Source: Sinonovacula constricta (taxonomy: Eukaryota; Mollusca; Bivalvia; Cardiida; Solecurtidae). From it: 64,000 nt of DNA. Below the pieces are notes generated by a model. The model did not search any database and had not been told where the DNA came from. It worked only from the letters and a program-made list of their open reading frames with translations. Shown here piece after piece: positions 1-10,047 of this stretch; position 1 is the stretch's first letter, and each line of letters begins with the position of its first letter. Position numbers and translations under genes: made by a program. The DNA is taken from contig CM017563.1 of assembly GCA_007844125.1 (NCBI GenBank), positions 15,979,663 through 16,043,662 of the forward strand. Reading direction: 5' to 3'.

Positions 1-117
1 AATAAATGGTTGTAGCATCCTGTTCATGTAAAGATGGAATTTAAGAAACAAAGTTCAGTGTCCACCAAAGGAAATACACGTAACAATCCTTATAGGATGC
101 ATTAAATGACAACATAG
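1..117. repeat. Dispersed repeat, inverted partner of 40608-40727
   Basis: The first ~117 bases are, with a few mismatches, the reverse complement of 40608-40727. A shorter related stretch in the same orientation as this copy occurs at about 62676-62720 (atggttg.aggatcctgttc). Three occurrences in 64 kb indicate an interspersed repeat; this copy is probably cut by the left window edge. Similarity stops abruptly near base 117. No coding capacity was seen. Confidence 0.75.
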
Positions 118-690
118 ATTACATAGAAGACTAATCCACTTGAACATTTTGCAAATCGTAGAAAAGGTTCAAAATAATATAATTTACATTAATTGAATAC
201 AGGTATATGAGTTATTTCCATTATCATTTAAGGCGATTCATTATCTGGTAATTTTATATTTACCTTCAGAGATGGCAGTTACCAGCGATACACACTTTAT
301 TGCGTTTTATTTGTCAGTTTATTTCCTTAATCATAGCATGCTATCGACTTCGACATACTTGTATATAGGGCTCCCTCTAGCCCACCTTCTTCGAATTCGC
401 TACAAGGTTCTCTTTTTACGTTTGAACTCTTTATACAAGTTAGACATAAACAACTAACTATTTCTAGAACACTTTTCTGAAAAAGACTTGTTATAGTGGT
501 GTTATTGACCGTGTTTCTAGCTGCACAAATGAGAAAGGGATCAATTAATGTATATGGATATGTTGTACAATGGTAAAAATAAAAAGCAATACTCGCATAA
601 ATAGCTCAAATCCGTCTTATTAAAAAACGTAAAAGAAAGTTTCGGCGCAAATACTTCATCTTAGACTTGAAATATATCAAACTAATTATT
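118..690. other. Gene-free stretch
   Basis: AT-rich sequence. A 61-codon open frame at 272-457 has no recognisable features and is treated as chance. Confidence 0.5.
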
Positions 691-1245
691 GGTACCAAGA
701 AAAGCCCCCTGAACTAGATATCAACCAATTATACGACCAATTTGATAAAGATATCGTGTCATTAATCGACATACATGAACCGCTAAAACAGGATCATATA
801 AAGCAAAACCAGTTACCATACATAAACAGAGCCCACCGTAATGTCATAATAAAGAATGGCATTCGAGAATGTGCTTTACTGAACGATGTGAAGGTGGGAG
901 TACGTGTACAAAGTAACGTGCACAATTTAACCTTAGTAGTAAAAAATCTACTGGAAATCTACAGAAAACCATTCTAACTGATAAGACAATTTTGAATACC
1001 GAAGTAGCAAACAGTTTTAATTTCTAGTTTTAAACATGGCAAAAGATAATGGGAACACCTGTTATTTCATTCCGCGACACACCAAATCTTATAAAAATCA
1101 GAGAGAGACATATCACAAAAAAACGCATATAATTTGTCGACAGTAAACGAGATCTCTATCCGTAAAATATTTAAAATTCAAAAGGTCGACAGGTTTTGAG
1201 AAACTATCGTGAATTTCGCGCACTTATTTCATTTGTCCTAGTAAA
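690..1245 (+). pseudogene. Non-LTR retrotransposon (LINE) remnant, endonuclease-RT linker
   Basis: From about 715 the plus strand reads NQLYDQFDKDIVSLIDIHEP followed by LKQDHIKQNQLPYINRAHRN. This resembles the segment between the endonuclease and reverse transcriptase of Jockey/CR1-like LINEs, where a 'xLLDKHAPLK... PFMxxxLRKAI' pattern is usual. Beyond about 960 the similarity moves to other frames: ILTDKTILNTEVANSFNF, then NLSTVNEISIRKIFKIQKVD near 1135-1190, matching the region leading into RT block 1. At least two frameshifts and several stops are present and the catalytic RT blocks are absent, so this is a dead 5'-and-3'-truncated copy. The clade is inferred by eye. Confidence 0.65.
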
Positions 1246-1249
1246 TACT

Positions 1250-4200
1250 ACAATTTAATCTTACGTTTCCCCCAACATGCTCAAAGTAGCACAAGTAATC
1301 CCTTTGTGGGATCAGCGTTTTACTTCCGTTTCACATGACAGTAAAAAAACGTATAGATCCAGTGTCACCGTATTTTGTTGACGCTGATATCTGGTTTTTC
1401 TTACTATAATACCTGCTTCAGACATTTCCCACAGCCCATGGTGCATCGAGTCTAGAAGCATTATCAATTCTAAAAAAACATAGTTATATAAACATAATCG
1501 CCATACTGGACCTTTCTGTCCTGCATCCATGACATACATCTTGTACATATTGTACATTGCTTAACACGCGACGTATATTGCATATTTAGCGAAAAGCTAC
1601 GCAAGACGATGCGAAAAAACGGCAATTGATGATATTTGATTAAACATTTACTCAAGAAGTTACGTTTTAACTATAGTTGTTTATTGACCGAGTTTATTTT
1701 AAAAGTGAATACAACTTTAACTTTTGTCGGAGCTTTTGCTCAAAGTTCACATTGGGATTTCCTAATTTTTATCCATAAGACATGGTAGCATATAGTGTCA
1801 AAAATGTTTAAGTGCCTAAAATGTACACGCGTTTAGCTCCTATACTTGTATTTTGATCTCTACCAGTTGTTTAACAAATTGATTGTTGGCGCCGATACGT
1901 TTTTGCTTGCCACTTTCGATAGTGACCAAGATAACCAAAACATTCTCACTCATTTAAATGTTTAACTACTCAAAAGAGACGTAAATAGCTGCGCGTTGTG
2001 TTTATCTGTGATATAGAAATCAATATGCTGAATGGATTGTTCAAAATATATCTTGGCACGCCAAATTGTCTTTCTGCAAACTGACACATCAAACACACAA
2101 ACTATTATATTATAAGTGGCTTCTAAAATTTAAAGATTTTGATGAATGTATTAATTATATATATTTTAATTCTTCCTGTCATAGTCAATAAAATATTTTG
2201 TTCAATGTATTTTTCTGTGTAAACTGACGTGCACTGCCTGAACAGAATCATTGCTATGTATCCATAATACAACAAAACGAGACAAGTTTAGTGGCTAATC
2301 AGCAAATAGCATGGATGTGAAAACAATCGATAAAAAACTGGCTCCTGAAGGCCTGGATGCTTTCAGTCATTGTCACTTTAAAAACTCGATAAAACATACT
2401 GCTAAATATAAATGGTCAGTAAATATGTAATAAAGAAAGAGCAACATATAATCCTTACTGTCTATCCGAGTATTTCAGTCAGTTAAGAACTTACATTATG
2501 CTAAGGTTGTTCAAGATAAATCAAGTGCAGGAATGACCAATACCACGCACCAAGTAAACAAGTTGCTATCATCGTATGAAAGTGTGTGGCGTAACGGGGC
2601 TCCATAGTAGAATGTCGTCCCATGATACTATTTTGTTAGTGAAAGGTACATTTTACAATCTAACAACAGTGAGGCGTAAATACCTCTCTCTAACGCGTCC
2701 AAATCCACTCTCCTCTCCCTAGCTTATCTCAATTCCTTCTTTTTCTCCCATTCTGCACACGTAATATATATATCCAAAACTATTTTTTTTTGAAAATCGT
2801 GTCATTGATCCAGTGCACAATTTACGCTTCCAGCGTATATTTTGATGTCTGCGCCAATCACGGTCCTGAATTGTGCCTCTGTATTGTCATTTTACTAGTT
2901 TTCCGTGCGTCATAGTATATTTCCTTGTTTTGATTATTAATCATGTTATTCGTTGTCCTACTTTAAGTTAACCTTTCGTACTTAGCTTAATTTAACGGCA
3001 CGATGTTTTCAACTGACCACTGATTATTTAACTAACTAATTATTATTTAACTGAATACTACTAACACATAATTATTTACTTGAAAAAAAAAATAATGTGG
3101 TAATATTACATTACAACTGCATAAATAGACAAGGAGCCCTATGGTATCGCGCCGTTGATTAAGTAATTGTATGAGAATACTATTTTATTCATCATTTGAG
3201 GATACATCACTATTTAATTTGAAGTAGACAGTATAGTAGTCTATATACCATTTTCGTCCAATCACCCTTTTCCGCATGGAAGCAGTAAAGCTTTGTAAAC
3301 AGTATTTACGTGTGTGATAAGAACGGGAAAATCATATTTAGGCATACTAAAGCAACAAAAAAAAAAACAAAAAAAAAAAAACAATTTGGACATTTCAGTA
3401 CCATCTCGAAAAATAGTATTATGTATGTGTCTGATTATAATACGATACAAGCTGAATTCAGCGTATACAGACAACTTGCAGATTCACACGGTAGTCTGTA
3501 TAATCATGGTTAGAGCACGCTTTTACTCGATGGTGTGAGCTTATATACATACATGAATAAATTTAAGAGTGTGACAGTCTAACGCCCGTGCACTAAACTA
3601 TGTAAATCTATGTCGAAATAAGATTCTCTTAAAAATCTGATCATATCATATCTTTTGTTATAATTTTAACGTGATCAGAAATGTGGACGTCCAAATATCA
3701 AAGGCGATATTTCAATATCCGATTTTTTAAGATGTAATATATGTTTCTAATTCCCTTTAATATACAATACAATGCAAATCCAATTGACCATCGGTAAACA
3801 TTATAAGGTTCAGCCTCAACATGCACACATAAGTTCGATCTCTTCTACGTTAATGCTGCCTAGACTCTCTTACCTTTAATTTCTTGTGTTTTTGTGTGTG
3901 TGTGTGTTGGGAATGCTGATCAAACTATCGATCATCATAACAGTACAGGCCGTAAGAAACACTGAACAATATTGTAATGTAAAAGAGGTCATGCAATTGC
4001 CTCCAACATTTTTTTTGTAATCACGTGTTTAAATACGGTGTGTAAATATAGTGCTTAGTGGAAATCCAAGGAATCGTTATGTCAATGGACAATTACAATT
4101 TCATCACTTTTAAATAATAAATGCGGAAGAAAAGTAAGCATTATAGCATCACTATAAGTCCTTCTTCATATGTCTGGAGATTAAATTATCATTTGTTTTT

Positions 4201-5760
4201 TTTTTATTTTATTTTAGTTATTCGCATGCTCGTTTTCTCGCTTTAATGACATCAAATTAATTTCAAGATAAAGCATTGTTGTTGAAAATACTTCTCTTTC
4301 TTAAAATGTGTTATAATGGCATAAGCAGAAAGAAAAGAAAACGTTTAACATGTTAGTTTATACATCCCACTTAAAAGCGTCATGCTACTTTTTTAACAAT
4401 TGCACTCACGCTTTAGTAAAGTCATTCATTTTTTTATTAATTCATAGGTTGACACAGTTTAATCTACAGGCATCATCAAACGTGAACGTTTGTTTTTTTT
4501 TGTTATTTTTAAATTTCCATTTATATCAGCCTAAAATTATCAGGTTCTTTTTTACCTTAAAAAAAGAAACACAAAGACCCTCATTGTATATGCGTTCATG
4601 TTCCCAGTAAGTTTTTAATTAAAAAAAGAAAACAGTAAACAAACAAAACAACAACAAAAACATAGGTAGACAGTATCTGTTATCAATTTAGATAAAACAA
4701 TATAAGAACACGATTAACTCAATAGTAGTTTTACATATGATGCAACCTCGAGAAATAATTTAAGAACAAACAACATATGGGTTGGCGTAATTGGTAGGGA
4801 AAAGGTATACATCGCGGCGTGTTTAGGAGGTAACCGAAAGATAAACTTGACATTATGACTATAGCTCGTGCCTGTTTAAGGAGGAATTCGCGACAATAGA
4901 TATATACTGTCAGAATGTGATGCCATTTTGCGACGACTGAGTAAAAAACTCATTACTAAGAAAACATAAGCGCATTGTTTATTCTAATTCCAGTTGAAGT
5001 CTACTCACCAACATTTAAATAATGATACACTCGGAAGATGACAGAAATGAATTTAACAAGATTGGTTACTTTTAACCTACGTTTGTTAATTTAAATTAAA
5101 TGTATAATGAATTCTATAGAACTGAATTGAATAAGTTGACCAATATCTATAAATAGCAATTTCAAATATACCTTTGAACACTTTACTTATGTTTGTTTTA
5201 TTGACAAAGGTTAATTAACAAAATCATGGACGTTATCTGTCTCATTGTTTGATATGTAAAGCTGTCATAATCTTTGTTATTGGAACAATATTTAAATCAA
5301 CTTATAAGTCTGCAATTACTGTATAGAGAAATGCTACCGTTTTGACAAGGTTTATTCTCCTGAAAAACAATAGTTGTTTCGTATATTTGGTAGTTTCGGA
5401 ACATATTTGAAGAATAAACATAAGTAAATGAGGTTATTAAAATGATTGTATCCATTGTACGTAAATTATTATCTAGCTTAATCAGATTTAACCTCTTTAT
5501 AAAATATTAATATTGTTTTGTTTAATTTATCCTATACATGTTTTATGTGGCGGAAAAAAAGAAACAGAAATGATTTTCAGAAAATTAGACCTTCTTAACC
5601 ACTCATGAAAAGCAAACGAAATTATATAATGAATTAAACAACCTAAATAAAATAAAAACTCTAAAATATAATTTTTTCAAAGTTTCTATGCATGAAGCCT
5701 TTGTCATTTTTCCAGAATTTTCATGCAGTTCTGCTCCTCTACCTAACTCCCATACATGTA
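1250..5760. other. Gene-free AT-rich region
   Basis: About 4.5 kb without a recognisable gene. It holds homopolymer A/T runs (for example the A-rich tract at 3354-3382, which creates spurious lysine-rich frames on one strand and phenylalanine-rich frames on the other) and a short TG run near 3893-3907. The small open frames here (60-86 codons) show no domain or splice-signal support. Confidence 0.5.
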
Positions 5761-5770
5761 TGTCCTTTCA

Positions 5771-6902
5771 CTATCCGATTTGAACTTCTATCTCGTCAAC
5801 AAACCGATATCTTCCGTCCAATGTTTGTTCACCACCTGAGGAACAATTTTGATTAATATTTTTGTAGTAGAGTATAGGCATCATAACCGATTCTGGATGA
5901 TCTCTGACCTTATTGCCGCCATCATCCGCAAAGAGTAAGTCCATGTCATTGCAAATATTTAACGAAAACAAGTTCAATGTCGTTTATTGTCATTGACAGA
6001 GACACAGACGAAGCGTTCGGATATCTAAAACACGCTAACTTAATATAAACTCAAGTACCTTACAAAATTTACACACCAGATAGTTTTTCTTGTTTAATAT
6101 AAATACTTGCCAATTCTTTAGACCGTTATTCAAGGAAGTTGATTGAGTTGTTTGCAATTTCGTCGGTTTTCATATACGTACACTGCTCCTTAAACTCCGT
6201 TCCTCCAATAATTTACTGTACTTGCACCCAGATTTTAGAGTGAAACATTCCCATACGGACAGCTATTTAACGAACAGGCCTACCTACTTTGTTGGTTACA
6301 AATTTAGGAAAACCAACTTCTGCTGCCTCGGCAGTAGAATTACAGAAAAAAAGTGTGGAATGTTCATCAGCACGGAAGTCCTCAGCGGAATATGTGTCTT
6401 ATGTAGTTTTCGATATGAGCTATGAAATTATCGAAGGGTGGTGGCCGAAGGCAACAACTCCTTTTAAGACTGCAAAGCCGGCATCTGCAGGAATGATGAC
6501 TGGTTGGCCTGGACACACATTCTTTACTGCCACTTGGAGCATGATTGAATCTGAGAAGCTGCCAACCATTAGGATATGCGTGCAGTTAGAGTGTGCTAAA
6601 TCCTCTAACAAGCGTTTTACATAAGTGATTACGTCTATTGCTTCTCTGAAAATTGTTTCGATCAAATCAGCTGGTATCCACAAATTTTCACGTTTTACAG
6701 TGACAATCACTTTAACTTTTGACTCTTTAAGTCTCTCTGCAAAGTCTTTATTGAATAACTGTTGGCAGATCATATAGAACAATGCCAGTGGAATACGAAT
6801 ACGCACAGGACAATGTTGATTAGGTGACATGTTTCGTTTCTGTAATTCAAAAAGCTTCTAGTAATTCTACCTCATCATCACCTCCTTGTTTTCTTAGCTC
6901 AC
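5771..6902 (-). pseudogene. HSPA12-like (Hsp70 family) pseudogene, C-terminal half
   Basis: Read from high to low coordinates. An exon begins after a CCTAG acceptor near 6903 and encodes ELRKQGGDDEVELLEAF. A one-base excess in a T5 run (plus-strand A5, 6849-6853) then shifts the frame, and it resumes as LQKRNMSPNQHCPVRIRIPL and on through ILMVGSFSDS and VIIPADAGFAVLKGVVAFGH, the diagnostic HSPA12 nucleotide-binding-domain end (usual form 'ILMVGGFSES... PAEAGLAVLKGAV.FGH'). In-frame TAG at about 6420 and TAA soon after interrupt the region that should read 'ISR.xKYTYG'; recognisable residues (DTYSAEDFRADEHS, FPKFVTNKVGRPV) follow to about 6250. A further segment, 5977-5771, reads LFADDGGNKVRDHPES and ends RYRFVDEIEVQIG before a stop, resembling the C-terminal beta-strand region. 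No N-terminal exons were found upstream. Frameshift plus two stops make it a pseudogene. Confidence 0.8.
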
Positions 6903-6904
6903 CT

Positions 6905-7165
6905 AGGAAATGAGGACTTGTAAATATAACTAAATGACTAAATATATATTGTTTAAAAGTGCCCAGCACGTTATTTTAGTTTCTTTACGAAACGGAATAC
7001 AGAACAATTACAAAAGATAGCTGACTGGTTGTATGATAAACTACTTGGCGACTCACATGCTCACTTTGGTAACCAGAACAGCACATGCATCCACATTAAG
7101 TACAATACACATACTCATTCAAAGATGTTTAATCAACATGTCAACTACAATGATAATTTTATAGA
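6905..7165. other. Gene-free spacer upstream of the HSPA12 pseudogene
   Basis: Short AT-rich spacer between the pseudogene acceptor and the dispersed repeat. No further HSPA12 exon was recognised here or in the following repeat. Confidence 0.4.
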
Positions 7166-7167
7166 CG

Positions 7168-7772
7168 ATAGGTAAATAAGAAAAGGTCCATCTAGATTTC
7201 CACAGATATTTAAATTTAATCCACCTCTAGACAAAGGCAAACAGGGTAAATGTAAATGTGACAAATACACAGAGACGAGACATAACGCACACAAAGAAAA
7301 ACCATCAGTTACCGCCTTGAAACGGTCAGTCGGCAAAAGAACCAACTATGTTGCTTAAACCTGGTTTGTAAAGCGCTCCAACCTCGCACTTTCTGAACGT
7401 TTTCTATCAAACAAACAGTGTAAATAAAAATATCCCGTCACAGAGAAACAAATGCAATAAGCACCTGCATCGGGAGTTAAAACAGATATAATGAACTTAT
7501 ATACATACAAAATTTCTAGTTATAAAATAAAATATTCACATATGTACAGTATATACAGAAGATAAGTAGATAAAAGCCTCGGCAACCTAACAGTTACAAA
7601 TGAGAGAGTAGTTTGAAATAAAACAGCCCAAACGCTAACATATAATAAGAACAATGTATTGACGCCATACAATGCCATGACGTCATACCCAAACGTGTCA
7701 AAAGTGGAATTAAAAAAAAATAACAACGAAATTATCGAATTGTAGAAAACAACCCAAACCAACAAAATAAAA
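7168..7772 (+). repeat. Dispersed ~0.6 kb repeat, copy 1
   Basis: Collinear, by eye, with 30789-31422 from 'ataggtaaataagaaaaggt' to 'aacaacccaaa.caacaaaa'. Shared landmarks in order: the block around 'ttaccgccttg.aacggtca', 'gcgctccaacctcgca', 'gggagttaaaac.gatataa', 'agcctcggcaacctaa' and 'caatgccatgacgtcat'. A shorter third piece lies at about 62345-62450. There is no long open frame and no obvious terminal inverted repeat. It is probably a non-autonomous transposable element; its class is unknown. Confidence 0.8.
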
Positions 7773-8185
7773 TGAAGTGTTGTCAAGAGTTTATAGCAAC
7801 TTAGTTTTAAAACAACATATCATAAAAAGCAAAGGTTTTATCTGCAGTTGGCATATTATATTATAAAAGTACACAAAATCCTGATGTTTAACCTACCTTG
7901 CAATCTCACGTAAATGGCATGGAAACTGCTCAAGTTGTCTCACCTATATGGGGCATGACTGAAGAGATGTAGAGACAAGAAATCCATCGGTGACTGTCCA
8001 ATTATTGCTTTAAGTCACCATTTTCAAATAGTCCCAACGACCTGTCCGGCCATCGTGTAATTTAAACGCTATGCAGGTTCTTGACTGTAAATAGGTCAAT
8101 TGCAAGCAATGCAGGACAACGGATGATTCCCGGGTTTTAACCGTTAGCAATAAATGTTCTGATAAGTTTTGTAAAGTGTTGAGAA
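7773..8185. other. Gene-free stretch
   Basis: No gene or repeat was recognised between the dispersed repeat and the reverse-transcriptase remnant. Confidence 0.4.
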
Positions 8186-8189
8186 AAGA

Positions 8190-8960
8190 CCCGTGATTTT
8201 CTTTAGCTTATATAAAACGTTTCCATAAAACCCAGGATGGCTTATGACTTTCTGCATTAAATGTGTTCATACTGCTATTATATTTACAAGCAATAAGATC
8301 ATTGAATTTGATCAAGGAATTTTGAAAACGTCTTCTTAATTTGTTAACACGAAAGCGTTGCTGTAACAGTTTAGAAGAAATAACCCGTTTTCTAGCATAT
8401 ACATCTTCTATTTTAGTACAAAGTCGTGCAGACGTTGTAAGATTTGTAATTTGAATTTTATAGGAGTTAGCACACGGTAAATCAACCATCAAGGTATGGA
8501 TAAGTGAAACTACTGAAGTTCAAATCATCTCTCGTGTCATAGGTTTTAGTAGAGACGTTGTCAGTGGAAATAGCGATCTCAATGTCTTTCGATAATGTTT
8601 AAATCACCAGTAATGATATTACCAGAAAGTAAATAACAGACAGGAGAAGTTGGACAGTTGAAAGAATCTTGAAAGGGATCATTCAGATTAAGGTCGGCTG
8701 CAGTTTGGTTGCTATTAAAAATAATACCTCTAATGTGTTTTTTTCGTACTTATAACCATTCATTGGGTTTTCTTATTTTTCGAAGTAACTGCGTATTTTA
8801 TTGATGATACTTTTGTCCCAAAAGATACTAGGTAAGTTGATAAAATCAATCCCTTTATTAATGTATTTGATTTTCCTGAAATGTCGTTTGTGTTGGGACT
8901 GTTTATCAACATGAGATCTTAAAGCATGTGTCGTATATTTTTGAATGATGGAAGCCACCT
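8190..8960 (-). pseudogene. Reverse-transcriptase mobile-element ORF remnant, internally deleted
   Basis: On the minus strand, 8958-8773 encodes KIKYINKGIDFINLPSIFWD. A second frame near 8730-8600 gives FNSNQTAADLNLND and then CYLLSGNIITGDLNII. After a short break, a third frame (about 8590-8490) gives KDIEIAISTDNVSTKTYDTR and FSSFTYPYLDG, and a final frame (8492-8208) gives DLPCANSYKIQ, RKRVISSKLLQQRFRVNKLR and FNDLIACKYNSSM. From memory of the family, these pieces occur in this order in a large reverse-transcriptase-encoding mobile-element protein found in molluscs and cnidarians. The polymerase core, normally between TGDLNII and the 'EI.IS...YDKRDDF' block, is missing. Three frame changes and a deletion show a dead copy. 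The element class is not determined. Confidence 0.65.
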
Positions 8961-9283
8961 ATACATTCGGTTTACGTATAATGTGTTCACAACATTGTTG
9001 ATTAAAGTGAATATTTGTCTTGACATGCGCATTATATGACATAAATCTGTCTAACATCTGTCTAACCACATGCGACTTGTAAGTGTGTGGAAGCCTGCTA
9101 TCTGATTGGCAAAAAAGGTAGTGTTAGTCTATATCTGAGAAATGATTGATTGTTTGACATCATCATATAGGACCGAACAGTACCGAAGAGATGCATTGCA
9201 AATCACCCTATTCCTTATGCACACTAAGATAGACATAACTAGTTTAGAAACATCCGATCAGGGATAAAAGTATAATGAAATAC
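8961..9283. other. Gene-free spacer
   Basis: Nothing recognisable apart from possible upstream Tigger-like sequence close to 9270. Confidence 0.4.
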
Positions 9284-9700
9284 ACGTTGCGAACAAGAAA
9301 AGCTGGATGGACAGTACTGTGTTCTCAGACTGGTCAGTCAACTTGAAGAACGACATGCAGACTCAGACCCGGACAATTCTACTACTGCTGAGTAACGCAA
9401 CAACTCATGGCAAAGAAAGTGAACCCTCTCCCTTATACTGATCAAGTTTCTTTCAGCTCCAACCATTAGACTAAGGCATCATTAGTTCATTCAAGGCCAT
9501 CTACAGGAGCCGTCTTATGAAGTCACTCATCAGTTATATGGACACTGTCAACAGTGAAGGCGAGTTGTTTAAAGGGATCAATATCTTGCAAGCTATTTAA
9601 TGGAATATCAACTCCAGAGGCACTCAATATGTTAGTTCAGTTGTTGAATTTTGCACACACACAAAATAATTGTGTAGACATGGTTGAGAAAGTTGGTGAA
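9284..9700 (+). pseudogene. Tigger/pogo-type DDE transposase remnant
   Basis: One plus-strand frame from 9290 reads NKKSWMDSTVFSDW, then TRTILLLLSNATTH, then FFQLQPLD*GIISSFKAIYR and SRLMKSLISYMD, then INILQAI before a stop. This follows the order of Tigger/Jerky-like transposases (Tc1/mariner superfamily): 'KKAWM...F..W', 'ILLLLDNAPCH', 'LQPLDQGII..FK..YR.RL' and 'INVLQAI.W'. The second catalytic aspartate position (DNAPCH) reads SNATTH, so the active site is lost. Three in-frame stops are present: after SPLY, within LQPLD*G, and after LQAI. The N-terminal DNA-binding part is absent. It sits just beyond the transmembrane exon of the receptor gene, probably inside one of that gene's introns, and runs in the opposite orientation. 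Confidence 0.8.
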
Positions 9701-9943
9701 CTCATTACGATGACCGAACACACGATTGTCTCAGCTAAATGTTCTTTAAAGCAAACCACACTGGACTCTTGTGTCATATCTCTATCTTTCTCCCTCCACT
9801 CTCTCCCTCTCTCTTTCTCTCCCTCACTTTCTTCCCATCTCTATATCTTTCTCTTTATCATTCTCGAAACTATAATCTACAACCAGGAATCATCTACAAT
9901 GCTGACATTTTGAGCGGACCACATTAGAGAGTGTTCATGTTAC

Positions 9944-10047
9944 CTCCCGTCTCTTGATGATGATGATGCTGACGATGGTCACGATTATAATGACAATTAT
10001 AACCACAGTTGGTAGATTATATGTCTCATTGTATTCACTTTTCGAGC
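9944..10047 (-). CDS. Transmembrane exon of cysteine-rich receptor
   Basis: A 104-base exon bounded by a clean acceptor (ttttgCAG on the minus strand) and a GAG|gtaaca donor. After two bases that complete a split codon it encodes SKSEYNETYNLPTVV followed by IIVIIIVTIVSIIII and KRRE: a short juxtamembrane stretch with an NET N-glycosylation sequon, a ~20-residue hydrophobic helix and a basic stop-transfer sequence. This is the classic layout of a type I single-pass protein. The isoleucine-rich helix lies partly on an ATC/GAT-type repeat (gatgatgatgatg at 9956-9968), so part of it could be microsatellite-derived, but both splice sites and the basic stop-transfer favour a real exon. Confidence 0.65.

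Noticed and set aside
6289..6624. 111-codon plus-strand open frame
   Set aside because: It is antisense to the HSPA12 pseudogene; the minus strand carries the recognisable protein.
9554..9913. 119-codon plus-strand frame as a gene
   Set aside because: It overlaps the Tigger-like remnant in another frame, and its second half is a CT-rich low-complexity run.
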